Shown: positions 44,258 through 52,596, counted from the first letter of the stretch. The stretch is DNA of 52,748 nt from Chthoniobacteraceae bacterium (GCA_947471505.1 CANIWM010000038.1:1-52748); one strand, 5' to 3'. Notes: generated by a model not told the origin, from the sequence alone. Numbers and translations are program-made.

Positions 44258-47200
44258 ATGAAGCCACTTTCTTTAACCATCGCCACTTTGCTCGGGCTGA
44301 ATCTTGCCGTCCACGCGCAGACGAAGGTCAATTATACCGATCACGTCCTCCCGATTTTTAAGAACGCCTGCAACAATTGCCATAACCCGGACAAGAAGAA
44401 GGCCGGCCTCGATCTTACCACCTACGCCGCGATGATGGCAGGTGGTGAATCGGGCAATCCGGTGAAACCCGGCAATGCGGGAGGCTCCCTCCTTTATAAA
44501 CTGACCACGCACGCCGATGAGCCGAAGATGCCGCCGAAAGGAGACAAGCTCTCGGACGCGGACCTGAAAATCCTGAGCGACTGGATCGCGGGTTTCGCGC
44601 TGGAGACGGCCAACAGCAAGCCCGCCGTGGCGACTGCGAACAAAGTGGAGGCGGCGGTCGTCTCTCTCACGCGGCCCGAGGGGCCTGCGCCGATGCCGGG
44701 CGATTTGCCGATGGAGCCTTTCGTGAAATCGCGCGCGCTGGGCGCGGTGACGACGCTGGCGGTGAGCCCGTGGGCGCCTATCGTGGCCATCGGCGGGCAA
44801 AAACAAATCCTCCTCTATAATACCGAGACGCTGGAGCAGCTCGGCGTGCTGGCGTTCCCCGAGGGCTTCGCGAATGTCCTGCGCTTCTCGAAGAACGCGA
44901 AGGTTCTCATCGCGGGCGGCGGGCTCGGCGGCAAGCAGGGCAAAGTCGTGATGTGGGACGTGACGACCGGCGAGCGCATCGGCGCAGTGGGCAACGAGAC
45001 GGACGCCGTGCTCACGGCGGACCTCAGCGCGGACCAGCAGTTCGTCGCCATCGGCGGCTCGGATAAACGGGTGCGCGTTTACCAGACGAAGGACGGCAAA
45101 GCGACAGGGCTCATTAAAAAGCACACCGAGTGGGTCACGGCGGTTTCTTACAGCCCGGATGGCAAGTATCTCGGCACGGCAGACCGCAACGGCGGCATCG
45201 AAATCTGGGAATCCGGCGCAGAGCCGAAGCCGTATAATTCCCTCACCGGCCACAAGTCGGCAGTCACCGCGCTGGCCTTCATGCCAGGCGTGCTGGCGAG
45301 CGGCGGCGAGGATGGGACCATCAAGCTTTGGAGTGTTAAAGAAGGTACGGAGACAAAGAGCTGGACGGCCCACGCGGGCGGTGTCCTGTGGGTGGAGTTC
45401 ACGCCGGACGGCAAAATCGTGAGCTGCGGGCGCGACAAAATCGCGAAGGTCTGGGACGCCACCGGCAAGGCGCTGGCCGCCACGGAAGCCTTCGCCGACA
45501 TCGCCCTCCGCGCCGCGATGGCAAATGATCGCGTCATCGCCGCAGACTGGACGGGAGCCATCCGGGTCTATGCAATCGCTGGGGATAAAGTGAACAAAGT
45601 CGGCGAGCTTTCCGCCAACCCGCCCGGCATCGCCGAGCAACTCACCGTCGCCGAGAAAACGCTCGCCGATACCAACGCCGCACTACCCGCGCTCCAAGCC
45701 GCTGTCGCTGCCACCGAAGTCGCCGTGAAAGCCGAGCGCGACGCCGCCGAGGCCAAGCGCAAAGCCGACCTCGCCGCACTGGAAGCCCGCAAGGTCGCCT
45801 CGCAGCAGCAGCTCGACGCCGCCAAAGCCGCACCCGACATCGCCGCAAAAAAAGTCGCAGACTTCACCGCCCAGGTGGATGCCGCCAAGCAAGCCGTCGT
45901 AGCCGCGGAGGCCGCGCTAGGCGAAAAGAAGAAGCTCGCTGGGATGAACGATAAGGCCAAAGCCGAGCAGGCGTATGTCGCCGCGCAAAAGCGCTTCGAG
46001 GCGCTCACCGCGGAGGTCGCTAAGGCTCGCGAGGCCCGTGCGAAACTCACCGCTGGAACACCCGAATACGTGAAAGCCGACGCCGCCGTTCAGGCCCAAA
46101 AACCCGAACTCGCCAAAGCCGAAGAAGCCGTCAGCGGGGCGCAGGCCAAGATGGCCGCTGCACCGGCCGCGCCCGCCGCTGGGGAAGTCGAAGCCGCCAG
46201 ACTGGCCCGCGAGGAAGCTGGCAAGAAAGTCGAGGCGCTCCGCCAAGAGCTGCAAAAAGCGCAGGCCGAACTCGGCACCGCGAAAAACACCGCGCCGAAA
46301 ATGATGGCCGAAGCCGAAAAAGCCATCGCCGCCGTGAATGGCGAGATCGCCAAACTTCAAGCCCCGCCCGCTCCCGCCGCTGCGCCTGCTGCCGCACCAG
46401 CTCCCGCTGGCCCGAACATCGCCGCGCTGGAAAAGCAACTCGCCGATTTGACCACCGAGCTGGAAGCCGTCCGCGCCGAGCGCGCGAAGTTCGAGCCCGA
46501 GACGCCTGGTTACATCGCTGCGCAAGCCAAGCGCCTCGCCGTCGGCGAGAAGATCGCCGCTGCCACCACCGCGCTGGAAACCGCCAAATCCACCCCGAAC
46601 GCCGCACCCGCTGCGCCTGTGGCCCTCGTCGGGAGCGATGCCGAAAAGGCCGCTGCTAAAGCCAAGAACGACCTCTCCGAAGCCCAGCAGCGCGTCCTTT
46701 CCGCGCAGGTCGGCATCGAACGCTGGAAGCGCGCCCAGCTTTTCCAAGGCGTCTTCAATGCCCGCCAAACGCTGCACGACAAGCAGGGCAAATACGACGA
46801 CCTCGTCGCCACGGCCAAGGACGCATTCCGCCAGGCCGAGCTCGCCAAGGCGGGACTCGCTGAAGCCGAAAAAGCCGTCGCCGACGGCCCCAAAGTCATC
46901 GCCGAAAAAGAAGCCGCGCTCGCCGCAGCGCGTCAGGCAGCCGACGCAGCAAAGGCTCAACTCGCCGCCGCCGAAAAAGCTATCGCCGACAAAAAAGCCG
47001 CCGTCATGGACCCCAAAGCCGTCGAAGCCGAACTCGCCGAACTCAACAAACAGCAAGCCGCGCTCACCGAGGAAGTCACCAAAGCCCGCGCCGCTCGCGC
47101 CGCCGCGAAAGAGGGTACCCCGGAGCTCGTAGCAGCCACCGCCGCCCGCGAAGTCCTCCGCCCAAAAGAAGCCGCCCTTGCCGCAGCTCTAGCCGCTGCA

Positions 47201-47575
47201 AACGCGAAGCTCACCGCCAAGCCAGCCGACCAGCCCATCCCGCCGGAAATGGTGGAAGCCGTCAAAAAAGGCCAACTCGACGTGAAGCTCGCGACCGACA
47301 AAATCGCCCCCGTCGAAAAACTCGTCGCCGACGCGAAGAAAGCCATCGAAGACGCGGCTAAGCAAGTCCCCGAGCTAAAAGCCCGCATCCCGCAGCTAGA
47401 AGCCGACGGCACAAAAATCAAAGCCCAAGCAGAGCAATCCGCGGGCACTCTCGCCAAAGAACTCCAAGCGGCCAAAGCCGAGATGGAGAAGCTCCGCGCC
47501 CAATACGAAGCCGTGAAAAGCGCCAAGAAATCCGCCAGCGCAGCGCCCGCACCGGCGGCGGTCGCCGCAAAGTAG
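44258..47575 (+). CDS. Exported CxxCH / WD40 / long coiled-coil protein
   Basis: A 1105-residue exported protein. A signal peptide (KPLSLTIATLLGLNLAVHA) is followed by a Planctomycete-type cytochrome C domain with one haem site CNNCH (Cys38, Cys41, His42) in FKNACNNCHNPDKKKAG. WD40 repeats occupy about 145-440 (HTEWVTAVSYSPDGKYLGTAD, GHKSAVTALAFMPG). The remainder, about 460-1085, is an Ala/Lys/Glu-rich coiled coil containing three copies of a charged module around GTPEYVKADAA, ETPGYIAAQAK and GTPELVAATAA. I chose the ATG at 44258 from the signal peptide. Similar proteins are typical of Verrucomicrobiota and Planctomycetota and often sit next to DUF1549/DUF1553 genes, which are absent here. 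The function is unknown. Its stop abuts the convergent next gene. Confidence 0.88.
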   Translation: MKPLSLTIATLLGLNLAVHAQTKVNYTDHVLPIFKNACNNCHNPDKKKAGLDLTTYAAMMAGGESGNPVKPGNAGGSLLYKLTTHADEPKMPPKGDKLSDADLKILSDWIAGFALETANSKPAVATANKVEAAVVSLTRPEGPAPMPGDLPMEPFVKSRALGAVTTLAVSPWAPIVAIGGQKQILLYNTETLEQLGVLAFPEGFANVLRFSKNAKVLIAGGGLGGKQGKVVMWDVTTGERIGAVGNETDAVLTADLSADQQFVAIGGSDKRVRVYQTKDGKATGLIKKHTEWVTAVSYSPDGKYLGTADRNGGIEIWESGAEPKPYNSLTGHKSAVTALAFMPGVLASGGEDGTIKLWSVKEGTETKSWTAHAGGVLWVEFTPDGKIVSCGRDKIAKVWDATGKALAATEAFADIALRAAMANDRVIAADWTGAIRVYAIAGDKVNKVGELSANPPGIAEQLTVAEKTLADTNAALPALQAAVAATEVAVKAERDAAEAKRKADLAALEARKVASQQQLDAAKAAPDIAAKKVADFTAQVDAAKQAVVAAEAALGEKKKLAGMNDKAKAEQAYVAAQKRFEALTAEVAKAREARAKLTAGTPEYVKADAAVQAQKPELAKAEEAVSGAQAKMAAAPAAPAAGEVEAARLAREEAGKKVEALRQELQKAQAELGTAKNTAPKMMAEAEKAIAAVNGEIAKLQAPPAPAAAPAAAPAPAGPNIAALEKQLADLTTELEAVRAERAKFEPETPGYIAAQAKRLAVGEKIAAATTALETAKSTPNAAPAAPVALVGSDAEKAAAKAKNDLSEAQQRVLSAQVGIERWKRAQLFQGVFNARQTLHDKQGKYDDLVATAKDAFRQAELAKAGLAEAEKAVADGPKVIAEKEAALAAARQAADAAKAQLAAAEKAIADKKAAVMDPKAVEAELAELNKQQAALTEEVTKARAARAAAKEGTPELVAATAAREVLRPKEAALAAALAAANAKLTAKPADQPIPPEMVEAVKKGQLDVKLATDKIAPVEKLVADAKKAIEDAAKQVPELKARIPQLEADGTKIKAQAEQSAGTLAKELQAAKAEMEKLRAQYEAVKSAKKSASAAPAPAAVAAK

Positions 47576-48244
47576 TTACTTCTTTCGCCGCTGGAGGATC
47601 CACGGCAAATCGAGCACGAGGAAAAACACCACGGCCACGCCCTCAAAGCACAGCACGTAGAGCCAGTGCGGGTCGGGGAAGAAATCTAGCATCGTCTTTT
47701 GCTCTGGTCGGCTGGCCAAAAAGCCGAAGTTTGCCCCCGTCCAGCGATTCACCAGCAGCGCGCAGACGAGATACCACTGCGACCACGCCATGATGCGCAA
47801 GAACGCACCGGGACGCGGACGCATTTGAAACTCAAACATCAGCCAAAACACCCCCGCAGGGATCGCCGAGTGCAGGATGAAGAAACACCACGTCGGCACA
47901 TCCATCCCGATATTTACCGCCGGGGTAAAAAGCGCCTGCGCCGTCCCCGCAATCCCCCAGAAATACGCCAGCTCAAACGCCATCGCCCGTCTGCCGAGCA
48001 GCGCCGCCAGCGTCGCGAAGGCCGCCCAATCGCAGAGCTGCATCGGCAGTGCTCTTTGCAGACTCAGTAGTCCATTTTTCCAGTGCCACGCGAGATTCAG
48101 CACATAGGCCGCCAGCAGCACTCCGGCAAAGGCGAAGTCAATCCCCACCGCCAGCCTGCGCGACTGCACCTTGCGGCTCAGTAACCACAGCGCGACGGGG
48201 CCAAGGAAGGTAAACACGATAAAGCCGATCTGTATCGAAGACAT
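47576..48244 (-). CDS. YwaF-like integral membrane protein (TIGR02206 family)
   Basis: A 222-residue membrane protein with about six or seven hydrophobic segments. Family features are the opening IQIGFIVFTFLGPVALWLL, the MQLCDWAAF block, AYFWGIAGTAQALFTP and the FFILHSAIP segment; in this family a His in that region is conserved. I chose the ATG at 48242-48244 because it begins at the first membrane helix; an upstream ATG at 48316 would add 24 residues. No function is known. It ends directly against the stop of the preceding convergent gene. Confidence 0.78.
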   Translation of the reverse strand: MSSIQIGFIVFTFLGPVALWLLSRKVQSRRLAVGIDFAFAGVLLAAYVLNLAWHWKNGLLSLQRALPMQLCDWAAFATLAALLGRRAMAFELAYFWGIAGTAQALFTPAVNIGMDVPTWCFFILHSAIPAGVFWLMFEFQMRPRPGAFLRIMAWSQWYLVCALLVNRWTGANFGFLASRPEQKTMLDFFPDPHWLYVLCFEGVAVVFFLVLDLPWILQRRKK

Positions 48245-48359
48245 GCTCGCGAAAGTGACCGGAAACCTCCCGCTCTGCAATTCTTCCAGCTTTTTCACCA
48301 AAAACCCGGTTGCCATCCGGCGCGGATTCTGTTTCTGAACACGCACACAAACAACCAAT

Positions 48360-48776
48360 ATGAAAACATCACTCCTCAGCCTTTGCCTCGTCGCGCTCGC
48401 CGGAACCGCATTTGCGGACATCCAAGACCCGCCGATGAACGATCAGGGTCCTACGCGTAAACTCGCCCGTGGCATCGCCAATGTCGTCTGGGGTAGCACG
48501 GAGTTTTTCACCTCCGTGAACCAGACCAACAACCGCGACGGCAACGCAGCCGAATGGAGCTATGGTCTGCTCAAAGGCATCACCCGCACCGTCAATCGCG
48601 TCGGCGCTGGCGTGTATGAAGTCTTCACCTTCCCATTCCCCACCACGAAGGCATCTTTCCGTCCGCCGTATAAATCGAACATCCCGTGGATCCACAGCGG
48701 CTACGAGGAATTCCCGCCCGAACTCGGCTGGAACACGCGCCGCCGTTACAACACCTCAGCCTACACGGGCTGGTAG
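48360..48776 (+). CDS. Exosortase-associated small exported protein (TIGR04073 type)
   Basis: A 138-residue exported protein with signal peptide KTSLLSLCLVALAGTAFA. The mature part has the pattern of the TIGR04073 family: RKLARGIANVVWGSTEFF, SYGLLKGITRTVNRVGAGVYEVFTFPFP, then a Tyr/Pro-rich end. The family is found in genomes with exosortase/PEP-CTERM systems, notably Verrucomicrobiota, and its function is unknown. No exosortase or PEP-CTERM substrate was seen in this window. A strong terminator follows. Confidence 0.85.
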   Translation: MKTSLLSLCLVALAGTAFADIQDPPMNDQGPTRKLARGIANVVWGSTEFFTSVNQTNNRDGNAAEWSYGLLKGITRTVNRVGAGVYEVFTFPFPTTKASFRPPYKSNIPWIHSGYEEFPPELGWNTRRRYNTSAYTGW

Positions 48777-48800
48777 TCGTCACTCGCAAACATCTATTTC

Positions 48801-48837
48801 AGAGGCTTCCGTCCCATCGGGCGGAAGCCTCTTTTTT
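48801..48837 (+). terminator. Intrinsic terminator after the TIGR04073 gene
   Basis: AGAGGCTTCCG (48801-48811) pairs perfectly over 11 bases with CGGAAGCCTCT (48822-48832), followed by five T. It sits 24 bases after the stop at 48776 and just before the methyltransferase gene. Confidence 0.94.
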
Positions 48838-48852
48838 CTCTCTACCTATCCT

Positions 48853-49923
48853 ATGAAAAAAACCGCCATCGTCACAGTCTCGGATGTCGCCTTTGGCGGC
48901 AAAGGCGTCGCACGCCATGAGGGGAAAGTCTTCTTCATCCCATTCACCGCCATCGGCGATCAGGTGAAAGTGGAAATCACCCGCGACAAAAAGAAATTCG
49001 CCGAAGCTGAAGTCCTCGAAGTCCTCACCCCCTCGCCCGACCGCGTCGTGCCCAAGTGCCACTGGTATGGCGAATGCGGCGGCTGCACTTACCAACACAT
49101 TTCCTACCCCGCGCAACTCGCCCTCAAGCAACGTCAAGTCGAGCAAACCCTCCGCCGCGTCGGCAAGCTCGACGAAGTCCCCATGCGCCCCATCGTCCCA
49201 TCGCCCGAGCCCTACGCTTACCGCAACCGCATCCGCGTCCACGTCACCCAGCGCCAAGTCGGCTTCTTCGCCCACGCCTCCCACGAACTCGTCACCATCA
49301 GCCGCTGTGAACTCGCCGAGCCCGGCGTGAACGAAACCCTCCATGATCTCCGCCGCGCAGGCCCCAAGGATGGCGACTACACACTCGTCGCAGAAGCCGA
49401 GCGCGGGCGCTACTTCGAGCAGACCAACGACGCCGTCGCTGCCGAGATGCTCACCCTCGTCGAATCCCTCGTCCAGCCCGGCCACGACCTCCTCATTGAC
49501 GCCTACTGCGGCGGCGGCTTCTTCGCCCACCGCCTCGCCCCGAAGTTCACCCAAGTCGTCGGCATCGAAGGCAACGAATTCGCCATCGACAACGCCAAGA
49601 AGACCGCCGCCCCCAACGAACGCTTCATTGTCGGCGACGTCGCCGAATACCTCTCCGGCGTCCTCGCCCCCGCCAACCCTGCCACCACCACACTCTTGCT
49701 CGACCCGCCCTCCACCGGCCTCGACCCGCGCGTGCTGGAGCACATCCTCGCCTCCTGCCCTGCCCGTATCATTTACGTCTCCTGCAACCCCGCCACCCTC
49801 GCCCGAGACATCGCCGCCCTCGTCCCCACCTACCGGCTAGAAAGTGTGACGCCCCTCGACATGTTCCCCCAAACCGCCGAAGTCGAAGTCGTCGTCTCCC
49901 TCGTCTGCACCGGCAACGTGTAG
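48853..49923 (+). CDS. TrmA/RlmD-type RNA (uracil-C5) methyltransferase with TRAM domain
   Basis: A 356-residue SAM-dependent RNA methyltransferase that makes 5-methyluridine in tRNA or 23S rRNA. An N-terminal TRAM domain (about 3-58) is followed by the iron-sulfur motif CHWYGECGGC (Cys69, Cys75, Cys78). The SAM-binding segment is LLIDAYCGGGFFA. The nucleotide-base motif LLDPPSTGLDP precedes the catalytic YVSCNPATLARDI with nucleophile Cys311. It is shorter than E. coli RlmD, so the exact target (RlmD-, RlmC- or TrmA-type) cannot be fixed. I chose the ATG at 48853 because it begins the TRAM domain and lies just after the terminator. The gene stands alone. Confidence 0.9.
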   Translation: MKKTAIVTVSDVAFGGKGVARHEGKVFFIPFTAIGDQVKVEITRDKKKFAEAEVLEVLTPSPDRVVPKCHWYGECGGCTYQHISYPAQLALKQRQVEQTLRRVGKLDEVPMRPIVPSPEPYAYRNRIRVHVTQRQVGFFAHASHELVTISRCELAEPGVNETLHDLRRAGPKDGDYTLVAEAERGRYFEQTNDAVAAEMLTLVESLVQPGHDLLIDAYCGGGFFAHRLAPKFTQVVGIEGNEFAIDNAKKTAAPNERFIVGDVAEYLSGVLAPANPATTTLLLDPPSTGLDPRVLEHILASCPARIIYVSCNPATLARDIAALVPTYRLESVTPLDMFPQTAEVEVVVSLVCTGNV

Positions 49924-49950
49924 GCCCGTCAAGGCCCCCCTCCTTGGGGT

Positions 49951-49974
49951 CGGCGGCAGGAATGCCGCCGCTCC
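49951..49974. repeat. Single REP palindrome (GGAGCGGCGGCATTCC family)
   Basis: Read on the minus strand this is GGAGCGGCGGCATTCCTGCCGCCG, a hairpin with 8-bp arms (49951-49958 and 49963-49970) and a GGAA/TTCC loop. It differs at only a few positions from the arms of the doublet at 52429-52563, so it looks like a solitary member of the same family. Confidence 0.65.
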
Positions 49975-50079
49975 AATTCACGCCAGCCGCATACCCGCTT
50001 CACCGACGAACCAACGCCCGCCTCCGAGCCGTGGAAACTGGACACCACGGGCACGCCACGCGATATTGGCCAACAATCC

Positions 50080-51024
50080 ATGACCACCGACCCACCATCA
50101 CCGCGCCGAAAGTGGCACCTCCAACGCTGGCTCCTCCTCCTCGCCGCCGGGTTCCTCGCATACGCCGGGTGGACCCAATACGCCTTCCGCGCTGCGCTCA
50201 AGGAGGCAAGGGCGCTGGGGTGGGAGGTGGACTACACCGCCCCGGTCGAAGAGATTCGGAAGAACTGGAAGGCGGCGTTTAAGAAAGCGACGTGGATGGA
50301 TGGCGTGAGAGATGTGCACATCCCGACATGTGAAGCGTTTGAGCAACACCTCGCCATCGTTCATCGGCTGAATCCGAAGGGGCTGAGAATCGAATTTGCT
50401 ACCATTTTGCGCGACCTCTCCCCGCTCAAGAACCTCCCCGCTCTGCAAACGGTCGAGCTCGAATTCTGCCTGAGGCTCACGAACGTGGACGGGCTCAAGA
50501 ATCTCTCCGCTCTGAAAACGGTCGAGCTCGAGGGCTGCACAGGGCTCACGAATGTGGACGCCCTCAAGAACCTCTCCGCTCTGAAAGTGGTCTCGCTCGA
50601 CGGCTGCACGGGCCTCACGAATGTGGACGCCCTCAAGAACCTCTCGGCTCTGAAAGTGGTATCGCTCAACGGCTGCACGGGGCTGACGAATGTGGACGCC
50701 CTCAAGAGCCTCTCCGCTCTGCACACGGTCTCGCTCAACGGCTGCACGGGGCTGACGAATGTGGACGGGCTCAAGAACCTCTCCGCTCTGCACACGGTCG
50801 AGCTCGACCGTTGCACAGGGCTGACGAATGTGGACGCGCTGAAGAATCTCTCCGCGCTGAACCAGCTCTGGCTCGAGGATTGCACGGGGCTCACGAATGT
50901 GGACGGGCTCAAGAACCTCTCCGCTCTGTCAAGGGTCTGGCTCGACGGCTGCACGGGATTGGCGAAGGAGAGTGTCGCGGCGCTGGAGGCGGCGTTGCCG
51001 AAGGCGTACATCTCCGGCCCGTAG
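50080..51024 (+). CDS. Membrane-anchored leucine-rich repeat protein with near-identical 23-residue repeats
   Basis: A 314-residue protein. A basic N-terminus (RRKWHLQRW) precedes a membrane anchor (about 19-34, LLLLAAGFLAYAGW). A linker with one Cys follows, then about seven tandem 23-residue repeats of the form LTNVDALKNLSALKVVSLDGCTG from about residue 120 to the end. Variable positions cluster at the beta-strand (KVVSL, HTVEL, NQLWL). The DNA repeats are 69 bp and almost identical, so copy number could change by slippage or recombination. Leucine-rich repeats usually bind proteins; the orientation of the repeats relative to the membrane is uncertain. A truncated copy of its first 55 bases lies downstream at 51050. 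Confidence 0.85.
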   Translation: MTTDPPSPRRKWHLQRWLLLLAAGFLAYAGWTQYAFRAALKEARALGWEVDYTAPVEEIRKNWKAAFKKATWMDGVRDVHIPTCEAFEQHLAIVHRLNPKGLRIEFATILRDLSPLKNLPALQTVELEFCLRLTNVDGLKNLSALKTVELEGCTGLTNVDALKNLSALKVVSLDGCTGLTNVDALKNLSALKVVSLNGCTGLTNVDALKSLSALHTVSLNGCTGLTNVDGLKNLSALHTVELDRCTGLTNVDALKNLSALNQLWLEDCTGLTNVDGLKNLSALSRVWLDGCTGLAKESVAALEAALPKAYISGP

Positions 51025-51049
51025 CGAAAACTCTACTTCCCACACACCC

Positions 51050-51208
51050 ATGACCACCGACACAACACCACCGCGCCGCAAGTGGCACCTCCAACGCTGG
51101 CTTCCGGCTACGGTGCCGTCCAGTTTTGCTTCGGCCCGGCGGGGCTGCTGCCTCGGGAGTTGCGGGCTTGCAGCCAGAGTTGATAGAGGTCGCCGGAGTC
51201 AAACGTGA
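51050..51208 (+). pseudogene. Truncated copy of the 5' end of the leucine-rich repeat gene
   Basis: From ATG 51050 to about 51104 the sequence nearly repeats 50080-50134 (MTTD..PPRRKWHLQRWL in both). It then diverges abruptly into DNA that belongs to the convergent gene ending at 51108; the open frame runs on to 51208 without homology. A second tandem LRR-type gene probably existed and was cut by a rearrangement that joined it to the 3' end of the minus-strand gene. Confidence 0.7.
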
Positions 51209-52085
51209 CGGTCGCCGGGATTTCCACGAATAGCTCGCCGGGATTCCCGATGGCGAGCAACTCGGGCATCCCACCGGGGCCTTCGCGCCAGGCTTCTAGG
51301 CGGGTCGCGCCTGCGGGGAGGGCCGTCGTCGTAAGTCTCCGGTTAGCGGGCGTCCACAGGGTATCCACCGGCGCTCCGGGGATGACTTGCTGGGTGCTGC
51401 GCAGCAAGTTCACATCGAACAAAGTATCCACACGGTCCGGCGTCGTGCCCCATAACGACATGCCCACGCCGACCATCGAGTAAAGCACCGCCGCCGCCTG
51501 AAACCGGATAGGCTCCAGCGCCATCAGCGCCGTCTCGATGGCGGATTTTGCCGTGGTCTGCGCCGTGCGAAGTGCCCGCGCCGCATTGTAAAATGTGGTC
51601 ACCACCATGCCGAGAGAGACGAGCGTGGGCTTCGAGCTTTGCTGGGAAAGGCGGACGCCAAAATCGCGCCCTTCATCGAGCTGAGTTTCGATCGAGCCAG
51701 TCGTCAGCGTCTCACGGCCATTGGGTAAAAGAAGATTATAAGTCGGCCCTTGATAGGCGACTTGGCCACGGATGGCCGTATCCCAGGTTTCCAGAAGACT
51801 GTTCGTATCGGCGTCTGGTTTGCGGGTTAGGCTCGCGAGTTTGTCATTGAGGCTAAAGGTCGCCGCTGGCAGCGTCGCTTCGGCATTGGCGCGGGCCGTC
51901 TCAGCGGGGTTCCACAGGGCGATGACGGCATCCAGACTGCCAAGGATGGCGGTAAAACCCGGATTGGTGGAAGTAGCAAGGGCCAGTCGGGGCCGGGTGT
52001 CCGCAAGAACCTCTCCCATGAGGGAAAGGCGTTCAGCGGTTGCAGAATCGAATTGGTTTTCAGCGTATTTAGATAGATCAGGCAT
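51108..52085 (-). CDS. Hypothetical protein, unrecognised family
   Basis: A 325-residue soluble protein. The N-terminal half (MPDLSKYAENQFDSATAER, then LADTRPRLALATSTNPGFT) is helical. The C-terminal part looks beta-rich (LPAGATRLEAWREGPGG, LFVEIPATVTFDSGDLYQLWL), reminiscent of an FN3-like fold. No signal peptide, membrane segment or catalytic motif is visible. I chose the ATG at 52083-52085. The frame stays open upstream through the 42-bp repeat array to 52349, but that extension is only translated repeat. The stop lies at the junction with the truncated LRR copy, so the last residues may not be original. Confidence 0.6.
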   Translation of the reverse strand: MPDLSKYAENQFDSATAERLSLMGEVLADTRPRLALATSTNPGFTAILGSLDAVIALWNPAETARANAEATLPAATFSLNDKLASLTRKPDADTNSLLETWDTAIRGQVAYQGPTYNLLLPNGRETLTTGSIETQLDEGRDFGVRLSQQSSKPTLVSLGMVVTTFYNAARALRTAQTTAKSAIETALMALEPIRFQAAAVLYSMVGVGMSLWGTTPDRVDTLFDVNLLRSTQQVIPGAPVDTLWTPANRRLTTTALPAGATRLEAWREGPGGMPELLAIGNPGELFVEIPATVTFDSGDLYQLWLQARNSRGSSPAGPKQNWTAP

Positions 52086-52144
52086 AATAGATTTGTGTTC
52101 GGCTCTGATGAAAAGCGTATCCCGTGCCACGAATCCTACTATAA

Positions 52145-52382
52145 AGTTGAGGCGGCGGACATCCGGCGTTCCAACTGGCAACTGCCAGTTGAGGCAGCGG
52201 ATATCCGGCGTGCCAACTGGCAACTGCCAGTTGAGGCGGCGGACATCCGGCGTGCCAACTGGCAACTGCCAGTTGAGGCGGGGGACATCCGGCGTGCCAA
52301 CTGGCAACTGCCAGTTGAGGCAGCGGACATCCGGCGTGCCAACTGGCAACTGCCCGTTGAGGCGGCGGACATCCGGCGGGCC
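52145..52382. repeat. Tandem array with 42-bp units, five clear palindromes (array B)
   Basis: A palindrome AACTGGCA-AC-TGCCAGTT starts at 52173, 52215, 52257, 52299 and 52341 (the last with one mismatch), each exactly 42 bases apart. Between them is a conserved GAGGCGGCGGACATCCGGCG. Unlike array A, the whole 42-bp unit is conserved to within a few bases, so expansion is recent. A partial unit borders each end. The array lies just upstream of the start of the gene at 52085. No cas genes or unique spacers are present, so it is not CRISPR. Confidence 0.9.
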
Positions 52383-52428
52383 ACTTTGGGGAGTGTGATT
52401 AAAAGTAAAATTGGCGCGAAGCGCCCAA

Positions 52429-52563
52429 GGAGCGGCGACATTCTTGTCGCTGTCCCCAGAGCGCGAAGCGCCTAATCAGATACGCACGGCTCTGGAAAAC
52501 TGCACGGTGCTCGAAATTGGGCGCTTCGCGCTCTGGGGACAGCGACAGGAATGTCGCCGCTCC
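52429..52563. repeat. Large hairpin: 44-bp arms with one mismatch (REPIN-like)
   Basis: 52429-52472 pairs with 52520-52563 over 44 positions with a single mismatch, enclosing a 47-base loop. The arms begin GGAGCGGCGACATTC and include GCGCGAAGCGCC. Each arm has its own small hairpin around TTCT/GGAA. Flanking imperfect inverted ends (about 52394 and 52605, GTGATTAAAAGT against ACTTTTAACCAT) may extend it to about 212 bp, the same size as the element at 7566. The right end touches the rpe stop codon. Confidence 0.8.
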
Positions 52564-52596
52564 TTGTCGCTGCCGCGACTTCGATCCATTCCACTT

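Noticed and set aside
52145-52382. CRISPR array
   Set aside because: The units are contiguous 42-mers without unique spacers, and there are no cas genes; the same reasoning excludes array A at 37934-38163.
52095-52475. 126-codon frame through the 42-bp array, giving a repeated VEAADIRRANWQLP protein
   Set aside because: Open only because 42 is divisible by 3; similar repeat peptides appear in other frames and on the other strand, and no start signal is seen.
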